A DNA stretch of 64,000 nt from Histoplasma ohiense (Eukaryota; Ascomycota; Eurotiomycetes; Onygenales; Ajellomycetaceae), in assembly GCA_017607445.1 (NCBI GenBank), contig JAEVHH010000005.1, positions 3,415,001 through 3,479,000 on the forward strand, read 5' to 3'. Below the pieces are notes generated by a model. That model was given only the letters and a program-made list of their open reading frames with translations. It searched no databases and was not told the origin of the DNA. The translations under genes were made by a program, and so were the position numbers. Shown here one piece after another: positions 1-12,168 of the stretch. How positions within the stretch are numbered: the stretch's first letter is position 1; each line of letters starts with the position of its first letter.

Positions 1-111
1 CAAAGAACTCGCCCCAACAAAAGTTACAGAGAAATATTGCTGGGTTTTATCAGCTGCTGGAACACCTTTTCGTTCTCCACGTGGAGGCGCGACATATAAG
101 GGTGTGCGACA
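1..111 (+). promoter_or_regulatory. Upstream/5' leader of the MADS-box gene
   Basis: This is the 111 bases before the MADS-box ATG at 112. No upstream gene is visible and there is no upstream ATG reading into the CDS. It is probably 5' UTR, cut by the window edge. Confidence 0.4.
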
Positions 112-2242
112 ATGGGTCGACGAAAGATCGAGATTAAGGCCATCAAAGATGATCGGAATCGTTCTGTGTAAGTCTTGAGTCCTTGTTACTCACCAAAAAA
201 TTTTTCCCTCTTTTTCCCCTTTCCTTCAATCGAATTTTTCCAACCTCCCGTATCTAATCATGTCCTGACCTGTTGGGTTATTATTATGTTAGAACGTTCC
301 TCAAGCGCAAGGGCGGTCTCTTCAAGAAAGCACACGAACTATCGGTGCTCTGTTCCGTTGATGTTGCCGTTATCATCTTTGGTCACAATAAGAAATTGTA
401 CGAGTTCTCGTCTGGTGACATCAATGAAACTCTTGGGCGATACCAATATGTGTGTATTTACCCCTTCCTCCCCGCGAATTGATGCCTTCCTTTCCTTTTG
501 ATCTGCTAACCCATATTATCTAGTATGGCCAACCGCACGAGCATAAAGGACCAGCTGATTTTGCTGGAAAGCAAAGCCTGGATGACGATGATGAGGAAGA
601 CCTGTCGGGTGTTGAAGACATCATCCCACCCCAGAACCACAACATGGTTCCCCCCCCACAGTTACAGAATCAACCGACCTTCCAACATATCAACCATCAT
701 CCCTCCGCATCGCCACCAATACCGAATGGCGTTTTCCACCCTCGACATGGAACACCACAGCCTGTCATCTCCAGACCCCCTTCGAGGAACAATATTCAAC
801 GAGTCGGTGGCTCTGGGCTAGTTCCACAGCAGCAGCGTCACCCTGCAACTTCACCCCCTCCTCAAAACGGGTTTTCCGCGTATATGCCCAACCCTTCCAT
901 GTACAACCCTCAGAATATACCCCAGCAAGCCCCACGGCCGGGTCAATATCCCTATCCTCCCCCTATGCCTCAACACCATCATCACCACGCCCAACAACAT
1001 CCCCCTCCGCCCCCTCAAGCACATCACCCATCTCTGCCGCCACGACACCACACTCCACAACCTCATCATCAATCCATGGCCCAACCGCCGCCCTCATATC
1101 TACAAGAACACCAAAAGAGACATTCTATGCCAGGATCATTCCCTCCCCCCGAACGGCAAGTACAATCGCAGTCGCGCTCGCCGCCTCAACCACAACCTCT
1201 GCAGAAAACGCAACATAACCACACTCCACCGCCACCAAAACCCCTTCCGTCTAAATCCCGCAGCATTTTCACCCCAATTGATGATCGCGGTTCAGTACTT
1301 GCGCAGCATTTCGGATTTGGTCCGCACTCAGACTCGCCCAAAACGGACTCTCCCAAAACTGACCCTCCATTAAAACCCGACCCTGAGAACGTCGACACGA
1401 ATAGCCATCCCGCCCCGCCCCAGCCCTCTGCCGCGCCTGTGCGGTCTACGACCCTTCCCGCCCATCCACAACGTGCCCACTCACTCTCCTCGATACCTGA
1501 CGTCGCCCCAATCTCTCGCTCAAATAGCCTCCAAGTTGGCGCAAAACGGCCACGTCTAAAGGTCCAAATCCCCAGTGAGAACTCGGATGCAGGCAGTGCA
1601 ACTGCAGAGTCCTCCCCTCGTGAATCCACAGGAAACACTGCCGCAACCCCCGCTCGTGGTAGTTCTGATGGCGGACATACCGGGGTCGTCCTACCACCCC
1701 CATCACCATCCGCCACCGCTCTCCTCAGTGCGGGCGCGCAGGGGCCTCCAAACCCATTCGCCCGCCCACCACCGCCATCTGCAGTCGTAACATCCTCCTC
1801 CCAAAACAACACCTCCTCCACCTTTTCCAGCAACAGCCATAACAACAACAACATCGACACCCCTATCTCCGCCCTCCCCAGCCGCTTCGTATCCGATACT
1901 CTTCTCCCTTCCCCCTCCAGCTTCTATCCTGAGTGGGGTTTCGGCCGCTCTGGCCCTGACAGCAACGTGTTACCGAGCCCATTGACGTTCCCAACGCCAA
2001 TTGTGACGAATGGGCCTGGGTTTTCGAGTGCGATTAATTCACATTCGAATTCGCAATCGCAATCGCAATCGGGCTCGGGATTGAAGGATAAGGACAAGGA
2101 TGGGGTTGGGGTTGGGGCCCTGGAAGAAGGGGGAATGGATAGGAAGAGAAAGAGTCCGGAAGGGGGGATGAGTGCTAGTGGCATGTCCCATGCCCATGGG
2201 CCTGCAGGCGTTGCCGTAGGGAAGAGGGTGAAGGTAGAGTGA
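112..2242 (+). CDS. rlmA: MADS-box transcription factor, RlmA/Rlm1 type
   Basis: SRF/MEF2-class DNA-binding transcription factor. In other fungi RlmA/Rlm1 acts below the cell-wall-integrity MAP kinase. Exons 112..167, 293..449 and 524..2242 join in frame to give 643 aa; both introns are GT-AG. The start is the ATG at 112, because the protein then opens with MGRRKIEIKAI, the canonical MADS start. Residues 1-60 form the MADS box (FLKRKGGLFKKAHELSVLC, then DVAVIIFGHNKKLYEFSS) and the following MEF2-like segment crosses intron 2 (RYQY|YGQPHEHKGP). An acidic stretch (DDDDEEDLSG) follows. The rest is low-complexity, rich in Pro, His, Gln and Ser, with repeated SPKTDSPKTD and Ser-Pro/Thr-Pro sites that suit MAP-kinase control. 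Basic KRKSPE and KRVKVE at the C-terminus are possible nuclear localisation signals. The family call is firm; the exact orthologue name is inferred. Confidence 0.93.
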
Positions 2243-4390
2243 TATGCGGGGATATGGAAAGCAAAAATGGATGTCTTTTTAGTGATTTGTTCAATTGATC
2301 TTGATTGTGGGAGTATGAGGCGTGTTCCTTTTCTCTTCTGGTTTTGATATGGTATGGTTTGGCTTTTCCTTTTGAGTCTGCTTGTGGTACAAGTGACTTC
2401 GCTATTCTTGTCATATTGCTGTTTTGAAATTCTTCCGTTCCGTCATTTTTCATTTTTCAGTTTCTTTTTTCCGTTCTTTTGCTGATAGCTCTTGCTAGAA
2501 GAAACTGATTTGCTACCATTTATTTTGATTTTTGACTTGTGATTTGAACAAATTTTGGGGTTCATTTTGACTTTTTCCCTTCTTTTTCCTCTCTATACAT
2601 TTGAATATTGAAGTCTACCGGCCTTGCACCATGTTTTAACCAAAAATTATATATACATTGGCTACTTCTGTTATTATCCGTATATTCTCTGTATAATTAT
2701 TTCAATCCATAGATTGTATTTTCAGGATTATTCTCTTGATCTCTTTTTTTCCTTTTTCCTTTTCTTTTTGATTTTTTTCACGGGAACTGGGAAAATCATC
2801 TGGGCTTTCTCGGCAGTCGATTCAAGCTATTTCAGCCACCCCCGCATTCTCTCGATGTTATCGATTGGCGCCAGTCATGAAACAGCAATTCCCTGCTTGA
2901 GCCTCCTATCTATCCATCGCCTAATCCTATGTTATTTTTATTCAAATCCAACTTTCGCTCAATTGAACCATCACCTCTTTTATTCTCTCCAGCAAGGTTT
3001 CTAATCTTATCCGCGGAGTTTTTGTTTGTAATTTTATTTATAAATTCAATTCATATGAATCAACTAACTGCCCCTCACTTCACCTATTCTCGTCCTTTCT
3101 CTCCCAATTTTATTTTTTTTTTTTTCAGCCCGTTCTATTTATTGTATTTTTAGTATGGCTCCATGACAGTGTGAGCTGGCTTGGTTTTTTTGCCTACGTC
3201 TTTTGATTTTACTAAAACACTTTTCATTGACGGATTGCCTTCGGAGTCTTATAGATAGTAACTAACTAACTTATAGCTCTGTTCTTCCCCTGAACCAACC
3301 CCCCCCCCCCCTCCCCACCCGGGGCCTCGACCTATTTCCAGAGTACAAAGCCTCTGGCATAGCTTCGGAGCCTTTTTTTTTCTTCTAGCATTTCGGGCCG
3401 TTCGGAGACCCTGGTATATAGTACGGTTGAGGGAGGGGCGCGCGGAGACTGCGGAGGGTCATTCTCACGCCGGGCCTCGGGGGGTTAAGGGAGGGGGGGG
3501 TTGGTGTGTGTTTAGGAACCTATCCTCCCCACCTACTACTGCCTCACTAGGGCAATTGGCTAGCTGGCTTATCTCACTCGGGTGGGGTCTGGTCTGGTCT
3601 GGTCTGGAGGGGATTTCCCGCTCCGTGTGTCTTCCTAGCGGCCCCGGGGGGTGTTGATGATGGATTTAAAAAGAAAGGTAAAAAAAAAAAAAAAAAAAAA
3701 ACAAACCGCGATATCTTTCAGGTGGTTATTTTCTTTTTTTTTCTTTTTTTTTCTTTCTTTCTTTCTTTTTTTTTTTTACTTATGTCCTCTGAATAATAGA
3801 GGGATAGAGGCTTGAATCTGCATGGGTGTTTTTAACAGGACGTAATACCTACCTACCTACCTATCTACCTACCTACGTGTACGAGTACATGTAATGTACA
3901 TGTATGTATGTATGTACATGTACATAAGCGATTGATTAATAACTCGGCCAGTTTGAGGTCCCAATGATGAACAGTAACAGTATCGAGAGATATAAGACCC
4001 AATTGCCACAGCGGCATGGCATGTTTTTCACAGCACTGTAATGGGCTGAAGGATGCAAACCGCTCTGTAGACGACTAGCAATGCGGTTGCGCCTGGTGCG
4101 GGGAAGGGGAAAAGGGGGACGGAGAGATCCATACTTAGCGAGTTTCGTGACTAGATAGAGATCGACAGAAATCCCTTGGCGTTAGACAAGGGATCACTTA
4201 AAAGGGGTTTTTTTTTTTTTTTTGGTAAATAAATAAGCGGATCAGTCTCGGCCGCAATGTAAATGATTGACCCGAGAGAAAACCGCATGTAGGGCACAGG
4301 GCTAGGTAGGTAATGTACTGTACATACATTGGGAACCCTGATTCTCAGCCCGGTTTATGCATGACGTCATGCATTCCACGGTATAGCACT

Positions 4391-4421
4391 CTGCGTAGAC
4401 TGCGTAGACTGCGTAGACTGC
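4391..4421. repeat. 9-bp tandem repeat, about 3.4 copies
   Basis: The unit CTGCGTAGA is repeated three times followed by CTGC. No gene is near it. It is probably a neutral minisatellite. Confidence 0.85.
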
Positions 4422-4805
4422 CGTTTCTGCCCTCTATCAGCCAAAGGACTAAGAGTAACCCCATGTATGTATGTATCTGGAACGGCAAGACGCAAGGCTA
4501 AGCAGACAATGCCAACTTCGGCCCGACTCAAGGCTAGTTGCTCCGCGCCTTAAAATAGCGGTGCTAGTTAGATGGTTAGTTGAAACAGAGGATAAAATTA
4601 TAGAGTGCGAGGTCATCAACTAGCTTCCTGTCTCCGGAGAATTTGTGAGGTAATAGCGTCACCCGCGGCCGAGCCGGTTGGAGCTGAGGGTTTTCCCCGG
4701 CTTGGCTGTTTATCTAGCTACTTGGCTAAAGCTTAAGGCTGATGGGGTCTACATTTATGCTGGCTGAATTGTTCACATAAATACACCTTTAGCATCTGTA
4801 GGAGA

Positions 4806-5215
4806 TGTTTTGGAACCGGCGCCGCTCCCCGTGGATGCATTTCCCATGTCCGCAGTCGAGCCATTGGCTCTTCAGTCCGGTGATTCCAAGATCTCGCCGA
4901 TAAGAATCTTGGCTGGTGAGGATGATAGAATCATGGAATTATTATATATATCTATATATAAAATTGGAAGCAAATGTGTAACCAATAGTGAGCATTTATC
5001 TGTGTCTGACCCTTGTTTGCTGGCAGCTTGCGTGATTGAAGCTGCTTGTGTCCAAACTAGAGGATGAATTGGGCTGTGAGGGCAAGGTTCCCCATGTTAT
5101 GGATATAACTTCCCGCCAAGGGAACTTTGAAGCAAGCCGCCTAACCTTTAGGCTCTCAATCGCAGGGAAAAGGATATGGAATATAGGGTTCCGAGTTCTG
5201 TTAGTACAGCTCGCT
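4806..5215 (+). other. Coding-like stretch, possible gene relic
   Basis: From about 4810 an open frame without an ATG (it begins TTG) reads LEPAPLPVDAFPMSAVEPLA and continues with balanced codon use for about 45 codons. It then enters AT-rich sequence. A possible acceptor near 5024 is followed by another coding-like stretch (around 5030-5130). No start, no full exon chain and no recognised domain can be built, so I treat it as a possible decayed gene end, not a gene. Confidence 0.2.
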
Positions 5216-5259
5216 TAAGAATAATGAACAACTTTCCAACTTCTTGCTAGACATGATGT

Positions 5260-5260
<1 letters not shown>

Positions 5261-5294
<34 letters not shown>
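5261..5294. repeat. (TGA)n microsatellite, about 11 units
   Basis: An uninterrupted trinucleotide run between the coding-like relic and the AT-rich block. It encodes nothing supported on either strand. Confidence 0.9.
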
Positions 5295-5539
5295 ATCTCT
5301 TCAAACCAAATGATGTCATTGTGGCTGATCCAGAGATCATTCACGGTACCGGTTCTCAGCTCGCAAACCTTACCTGGCATCAAAGTTTGTAGCCCTAACT
5401 CTAATTCAATTCCAACATAACCCTTAATTGTGAAGGAATTCTACAACTCTGCACAAGAATGTTGATTTCCCTCCGGTATCTCAAGCTCAAGCTCGTCGTG
5501 TCGAATATGGGTATGATGACTTTCTAGATTTGTGCTTTT

Positions 5540-5800
5540 TGTAAACAGTGGTGTGAGAATTAGCTGCTTATATCACAAAAGATTCTTAAGACTCTACAAG
5601 AATTAAGCTGTAGAAGATAATACAATGATATATCAGAGAGAATTTGAATTAATATCAAGATTGTAGAATGTAGAGATCAGATTAAAACAGAATTATCCAC
5701 TGATCTCTAGAAGATTGAGCCAGCTGCTATCTATATACACAGTATCATAAACAGATTAAACTTGCTATAATGTAGATGGTATATTCCTTTTTTTATGAAG
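5540..5800. other. AT-rich block, possible degenerate retroelement/LTR
   Basis: About 260 bases are much more AT-rich than the flanks, with many TA and AGA words and no open frame. Composition suggests old repeat DNA, possibly altered by repeat-induced point mutation. No terminal repeats or target duplication were found, so the nature is inference. Confidence 0.25.
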
Positions 5801-6457
5801 GATAATCAGAGGGAGTGGTACGTAATGTGCGGTTGTATTGTATTCTTTTCCCGCTTTTCTATTGTCACGATCTATCCTCCTGCTTTATCACTTGGGACGA
5901 AATACGAAATTGCTGCGATTTTAGGTGCTTGGTGAATACGAAACAACTAGTTGGCCTGGAACACACACAATCACGGTAGGTTTGGAAAAACCAGTTGAAC
6001 TCTTATCAGGGACACCATTCTCTTCAAGTGGGTGGAAAAAAACTAGAGAGAAGGAAGTTCGGTTGCGCAATCACCCAGTTTGCTTCACGGGATGAGTGGG
6101 ACGGAGAGGTACCGGAGCCGGCAAGACTGAGACTGAGTTGACTGGTCGTTAGGAGGAAGGACAGGACTGAAAATAACGAATTCCCCATTCAATTGGTGGG
6201 CCGTGGGTAGTAGTATCAATTCGTGAAAGCTAGTGATTTTTGGCAGGTCAATGGTCGCGTTGGGGGATATGAGGACACCTTCCCTCAAGTCCAGTCCAAT
6301 GCATATGAAGAATAGACAGCTATTTCTTACCGATAGTTGAAAAACACCCCATCCACAGATACGACTGAAAGATAGGAATAGGATATAAATATACCGATGA
6401 CCCGTTCCCCGATACCACAAATTTCCTCCATTAGGAATGCCCTTGCATTCTCTCCAC

Positions 6458-7623
6458 TCAAAGATCTCGAAACTCAACCCAAGTCTTCATCTTAGCCCTC
6501 ACATGCTCCCCATAAACAACGGAACCGACCCCATCCGCATCGTCAACCGATTTGATAACGCATTTCTCACCCGGCTCGAAGAAAAACGGCACGCTAAACC
6601 TGCTCTGTCTCAACAGTATCTGTAGAAATTGGAGCTGCGGATGTAAGTGTGGGTGCGGCCGCAGGTGGGGCGCGTACACGATGCATGGTAGCAACGAACC
6701 GCCCACCTGACCCTTTCGCCATCAAATCGCCAGTATTCACAACGATGGATTCTGGAACATACGGCGCAGCAACCCATTTCCCATCTGAATTTTGAACCTC
6801 TAGACCCCCTGTAGCATCCCGATGAAGAAGGGTAAGAATTCCGCTGTCCGTGTGCGGGGTGCAACTCAACTCCACGGAACCGGAACTCAGTAACTCTTGA
6901 CCTTGTGAGTGAGCGGATGATGAGGTAGTCGGGTAGTGGAGGAGTCGCAATGTGCTGAGTGAATCCGTCAGGTATGATGAGAAGAAATCCGCATCTTTAC
7001 CAAGTGAGATGGCAAGGAGAGAGAGCAAGGTTGATGCAAGATATTGTAGTTCATTGTGGAGCTGCTCGAGCTTTTGGCGAGAGAGAGGGAAATACGGTTG
7101 GCACGGGCCAGATATTGTGTTCTGAAAGATTGATCTTTGGCAAATGGATGTTGGATGTCTTGTTTGATGCCGATGTCAGCGGCATGAGATTCTGAGGCCC
7201 GATCTCAAAACCCTCCTTCAGGTTATCACTGGCAAGATCTGGTTGTGTGGGGAAATACCTATCCTAAAAGTTATGATCCAGCTCTCGAATTCGTTTGCAT
7301 CCATGCTAATGAAACGGGGGCAAGACTCGATAAAATGGTTGTTCTACTTACCCTCGATAAGTATTTAAGTGGTCCTTGCGAAAGCTCCTCTTAGCCAGCT
7401 TCATCTTCTCGTTGGTTGGGAGAGAAAAGAAGTCCATGTTAAGTTTGAAAACTGCTTCATGATCGAAGCTCAATGGATGATTGACTAGATAGGCAAATCC
7501 CGTAGTTGTGAAGACGTCGTATAGCCGGCTTGCTAGGTCCCTCTGTTGTCCCTTGCCCAACTTGTGAGACGATTCCATTGGATGCAAATCAACTATGGGC
7601 AGAGAGGAAAAGGTGGTTGCCAT
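6458..7623 (-). pseudogene. 2-oxoglutarate/Fe(II) oxygenase (isopenicillin N synthase-like), frameshifted
   Basis: A relic, or mis-sequenced copy, of a non-haem iron dioxygenase of the IPNS-like family; the substrate is not predictable. Exon 1 is 7352..7623 (start MATTFSSLPIVDL, DIOX_N-type). Intron 7259..7351 is GT-AG and exon 2 resumes YFPTQPDLASDNLKEGFEIG. The oxygenase core is present: proximal CTPHTDSGILTLL (HxD) near 6850, distal ATMHRV near 6680, and RFSVPFFFEP (RxS, 2-oxoglutarate binding) just before the C-terminus. Two one-base frame changes break it. The first lies in the CT/GA run around 7079-7089 (after IWPVPTVFP, before RQKLEQLHNELQ). The second is near 6595-6603 (after DTVETEQ, before RFSVPFF). 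Each behaves as one extra base. No credible intron repairs either. The stop ends at 6458. Confidence 0.8.
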
Positions 7624-8422
7624 GGTTCTTTACTTTATATTGCCAATTATACCACCAGAAGTTTATATATCGAGCTCTTAGTTATCTTGCGGAGGTAAAT
7701 GAGGGGGTGGAGAAACGCATCCTCTGAGCTGTGAATTGTCGAGCGTCAAGTATTGTCGACAGAAGTCTCAGCTTAGGACGCATGAAGCGGAGATAGCCAC
7801 GCAGATGATATCAGTGCCCATCCAACACCACCTTGCGTGGTTTGACGGCAGACCTCAGGTGCATTCAGCTTCTCCACCTTGCCAATCATTCCATTCTGGG
7901 TACATTCGTTGGAGGTGGGCGTTTGAACAAATGTCTTCAAGCGATGGATGTCTCGGATAACTTAGATCCGGTCATGAAACCTCTGTTAACCTGACATGAC
8001 CTTTGCAGCTGCACCAGCCGTCGAAATACGAGAAAACGATCTGATCCCAGATACAACCAGGACGTTGTTTCCAAGTGCGCTGACATCAACGGATAAAGCT
8101 CCACATCACGTGATTATACTGGATCATCCCACCCCAAAATGGAAAAGCGCGATGACTTTTAGGGCTCGCTAACGCCGACCCATACCGAGTTGGGCTGCAG
8201 TCGCACCAAACCACGATTTATCAACTCTCCTCCGACAACGACGACCACGACCACGACGACCAGCGTACGATAAATCCCGGCGCCCCCCCCCCCGAACCCT
8301 TTCTTTGCGAAAAGTGAATAAAGAAGAGAAAGGAAAAAAGTTCAACCCTCCTGTTTCCACCTGGGGTTGTGTCCCGGTTTTTTTTTTCCTCTTGGATTTT
8401 CACAGATATTCGGTGGCCTATC
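7624..8422. other. Divergent intergenic region, oxygenase pseudogene / eL33
   Basis: This is the shared upstream region of two diverging genes. It contains a CACGTG site at 8107-8112 and a C-rich run near 8283. No gene was seen. Confidence 0.6.
8107..8112. promoter_or_regulatory. CACGTG E-box-like site (TCACGTGAT context)
   Basis: A palindromic bHLH (Cbf1-type) consensus 311 bases before the eL33 start codon. The same core recurs upstream of several genes in this window. Binding is inferred. Confidence 0.45.
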
Positions 8423-9417
8423 ATGCCTTCGGATCACGGTCACAGACGTGAGTACTCTCTCCACCCCCTGAGTGTTGGATTGGGTATTGCGGGAAATTGT
8501 TACGAGTCCGCTGCGTGTGTTTCTGTGTGTGCGACTGGTAGACTGGGACTCGTTTGGACGGGAATAGATCGATTAGCGATTTGTTGTGTGCGCTAACATA
8601 TATATCTTGTTGGATTGATTTAGTATATGTCAAGTAAGACAAATTTCCTCCTCGCCCTTTTCCGTATACCCTTATCTCTTTCCCAATCGATATCCCCCCA
8701 TCGGCTACATCAGTTTATGTGCGATCGGTGCTCGACCTTTCGCGACTCAGATATCGGCATGAGGATCTTGATATTCAAAGCAGATTGGGACTATGAAACA
8801 TGGACACAAAAGATACTTGGAACAGAACAGAAAAGCTGATGTGATATTTAATTAGGGGTCGGCACCTGAGCTACCAGCGTGGAAAGCGAGCCACCAACCC
8901 CAACACAAGGTACCGCTTTGTTCTAACCATTTTTCCCTCTCATGGGCTTACATTTGGGCCCTGGCCGCCCTTGGCAGACTAATATGGAAGGGAGCCCAGC
9001 TAATGGTGATGTGTGTTCATATAGTCTTATCAAACTTGAGGGAGTTGAAGATATCAAAGCCGCCAACTTCTACCTCGGAAAGAAAGTAGCATTCGTCTAC
9101 CGGGCCAAGCGTGAGGTTCAGGGTTCTAAAATCAGAGTTATCTGGGGCAAGGTCACACGGACTCACGGTATGTTTGTGACATTTGTTCCCGGCCAGAGAA
9201 GTCGCAGTAGTGACATCTATTTCGCCAACTGGTGTGGCCTGTATTTTCGTGACCAACAAAAAGAAAAACAATCCATTGCTGTTTTTCAAAATTACTAAGA
9301 TTGACCCGTCTCCACATAGGCAACTCGGGCGTTGTCCGTGCGCAATTCAGACACAATCTCCCCCCAAAGTCCTTCGGTGCCAGTGTGCGAGTGATGTTGT
9401 ACCCATCGTCCATTTAA
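8423..9417 (+). CDS. RPL33: 60S ribosomal protein eL33 (L33/L35Ae)
   Basis: Cytosolic large-subunit ribosomal protein of the L35Ae family. Five exons join in frame to 109 aa, the usual length: 8423..8447, 8624..8633, 8856..8909, 9025..9167 and 9320..9417, all GT-AG. The mature protein begins MPSDHGHRLYVKGRHLSYQR and shows the family landmarks NPNTSLIKLEGV, FYLGKKVAFVYRAKREVQG, RVIWGKVTRTHGNSGVVRAQ and the C-terminal PPKSFGASVRVMLYPSSI. Exon 2 is only 10 nt, encoding parts of four codons (L-Y-V-K). The start is the ATG at 8423, since upstream sequence has no in-frame ATG and the product aligns with family length. Intron-rich 5' ends are common in fungal ribosomal protein genes. Confidence 0.96.
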
Positions 9418-11117
9418 GCGTTGATTGAGACCAGGGCCGGGGTCGGGTTTGGTGTTGGGTGTTGGAGCGGTGTGCAGTCGTGGGATTTTGTGGGGCCAAT
9501 GTCTGGGGAAAGATTTTTTTTAAAACAAAAAAAAAAAAACAACAAAAGGGGGAGGTCTGAGGACGGAAAGGCTGAAACGGTATGGACGTCAGGAGGCGGT
9601 TTTTGAAAAACGGTAAGAGACCAAATTAAAAGGGGGCGATGGAAAACGGAGGACATACGGGAAGGAGGAAGAATGAGGGGTTGGAGGAGGGGCTGAATGA
9701 GGGTCACATCGGGGTTCAAGATGGTCCTTATTTTGCCCTTTGTCAACCCTTTTTTTCATCTTTCCTACCGCTCTTTTTCCCCCCTTTGATGCGGTTGTTG
9801 CTTTCCCCTGGCAGCAACAGCACCACCACGAAAAGAAAAAATCTGCATAGAAAAGGGCCGGCGACTCGCCTATGACCACATGTTTTTTTTTATCTGCGCT
9901 TGACATGTTATCATTTTTACTTTTTTTCCTTTCCAATCAAGTTGACAGTATCTGTCTGTTCCAACTGATCACCCAGTCTTCTTTTCCCCGCCTCTTTCCC
10001 TCCATCACATGTGTTTTCCCCATTCTTTTTCATGGCAACGCTTTTCCCCCCTCTGTATCTCGACCCGATTGTAGGTGCCAAATGGAAACTCCCAACCAAA
10101 GTCCACGCAATGAACTTCTACAGCTCCAATACATATATAAATCACCAAAAACGGGCCACACGGCAGGCGCACACAAGACAAAGTCAACAGACCAAGACAT
10201 TAAGTAGATACAATTGTAGATACAGTACATGTCCATGTCCATCAGCACTATAGACGTTGCTACCCTTATTCAAAGAATTTTCTCCCAATTGCCGGAGATA
10301 TTCCCAGGACGAATTTTCCGATGGCAGGATGTAGAAACCGCCAAAATCAGCGTCGATCGTAAATTGGAAGATGAGACCCATTTCCTGCGGTATAGCAGCA
10401 ATTTATTTCATTTCATTTCATTTTATTTTTTTATTCGCAAGTTTACTACTATTTAATCTCATGTGTTTAGCGGACATGTGCCACATGGATCGGGTCGCAC
10501 TGCGTTGCACAGAGCATACCAGCTTGAAAACCAAACTGATCCTGCCCGTGCTACTACTGTAGGAGGAACTGTTTCTTGTTACCCCGGTTGAAAAGGTTTT
10601 CCTTTTGAGACCCAGTAGAGGGGGAGAGTATTGTACTGTACGTGAGCCCCTGCAAACGCTAGAAATGCACCATGGCAAATCTGTTGACAAAAAACCTCCT
10701 ACAAGGTTAGCTGCCAAGTTTGATTGATGTCAAGGCTGGCCCTATAGTTAGGTACCTGGAGCATTAATCGAGCTTCGGTATTATTTCTAGCGTGTGCAAG
10801 GACGTGGTACTCAACTTGTTTCTTGTTGTAGTAGAAAGCCGTCCTGAAGGATTGGTTAACTGATTCCAGTATATACGTTAATTGCAAATCATTAATATAC
10901 TACTCTATACTTTTAGGAGATGCGCGGCCTCTCTGCTTGTTTCTGAGGGAAAAGCGGCCATTTATTTCCATATAAAAATAGATTGCAAGAATGCAAATTG
11001 TCAAATGCCACCACTCATCATTTTCGTCTTAAGACAATCCCTCCAATATCGGCCTACTCTGAGTAAAACAGCGCTGAGTGATCTATGGTTGCCCATCACG
11101 GTGTATTACTGCTGCTG

Positions 11118-11150
11118 GACTGTGCCTGGACTGTGCCTGGACTGTGCCTG
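11118..11150. repeat. 11-bp tandem repeat, 3 copies
   Basis: Three perfect copies of GACTGTGCCTG lie head to tail in non-coding sequence. Confidence 0.9.
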
Positions 11151-11690
11151 TTGGTCGCTGTGCACGACACATTGCGGACAATTAATCAATTAATCAACTA
11201 AATCATATCCGTGTCGTCGAGTTGTGTAACAGCTGGTTTCAACGTGGGATGCATCTACTGCGTCAAAGGCCGTTCTTATGATTTCATCTATCCCTCTAGC
11301 TGCGTTTCTGATGTGCTGGCCGCAGTCTGGCCGGCCTAGGGCTCCCAGTAGTTCGTGCGAATCTGTCTCCACCGTCACCAGCCTGGCCCCAAACGATGTC
11401 ATCTTCACACTTGGTGAGGCCTCGCACACTCCCGCGCCACTCTTCTGCAGAAGCATTTCCAGCGCGCTGAACTGGTTGCTGCATCCAGACACCCTCCCAA
11501 CGTCAAGCCCGCCATTGACAACCCCCAACCAGCTGCACCATCTCTGACGGCGGTCCTCGCCTAAGCTTTGTCTCCTCCCACACAGATCCCCAAGCACCCA
11601 GCACCCAGCACCCACGACCCACCACCCACCACCCACCAACCGCGGAGTCGTCGTCAGTGTCCGGATATCTGAGACATGTCCCACTGAAAC

Positions 11691-11735
11691 CTCTCTCTGC
11701 CTCTCTCTGCCTCTCTCTGCCTCTCTCTGCCTCTC
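11691..11735. repeat. 10-bp CT-rich tandem repeat, 4 copies plus a partial
   Basis: Four perfect copies of CTCTCTCTGC are followed by CTCTC. The repeat lies in the probable promoter/leader of the DUF2406 gene. Confidence 0.9.
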
Positions 11736-12142
11736 CCGACTGGCGATTCCCTCCATCTATATCGACGACGTTTTCCATCTCCCCTTCTTCTCGTTTCTTT
11801 CTGCGAGTGAATTGCTTCACAGCCCAGCCTGCCCCGAGTTCCCCCACCACCTTCGAAGCTCGGGTTTTTCGTCGTGCGCATCCGGTGCAAATCCTGTGCA
11901 TGACGCTGTACCTGCCTGGAAAGATTAACCTCCCGGATCCGATCGGCCAAGTCTCGAAGATAGAACCGTGACTCCGAAGCCTCCGTACAATTGCGCCAAC
12001 TACTCTGTACTGCGCGCTCCCTTCTTAGCCGTCGCTCATCGCTCATCCCTGATCCCTCATCGCTCGCTCTATTCCACATCTTCGGGACAATATTATCCAG
12101 CTATTATCTCCGCTCACCTCCATCCCATCCCATCTATCCGCC

Positions 12143-12168
12143 TCCATCCATCCATCCATCCATCCATC
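12143..12168. repeat. (CATC)n microsatellite
   Basis: About six tetranucleotide units, roughly 100 bases before the DUF2406 ATG and probably within its 5' UTR. Confidence 0.85.

Larger units (their letters stand above)
2243..6457. other. Long gene-poor region downstream of rlmA
   Basis: I see no intact gene here. The first 800 bases are T-rich and probably hold the rlmA 3' UTR. Simple repeats are dense: C and A runs near 3300 and 3680-3701, pyrimidine tracts at 3730-3778, TACC/GTAT-type tracts at 3846-3930, a 9-bp tandem repeat at 4391-4421 and a TGA repeat at 5261-5294. A short coding-like stretch (about 4810-5215) and an AT-rich block (about 5540-5800) are described separately. Confidence 0.6.

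Noticed and set aside
1186..1860. A 224-codon minus-strand frame inside the MADS-box gene
   Set aside because: It is a mirror of the Pro/Ser-rich coding sequence, low-complexity, and has no family resemblance.
11190..12079. Overlapping frames on both strands with ERQREAERGR-type repeats
   Set aside because: They are created by 10-bp and similar CT-rich tandem repeats in the DUF2406 promoter/leader; no domain and no splice logic.
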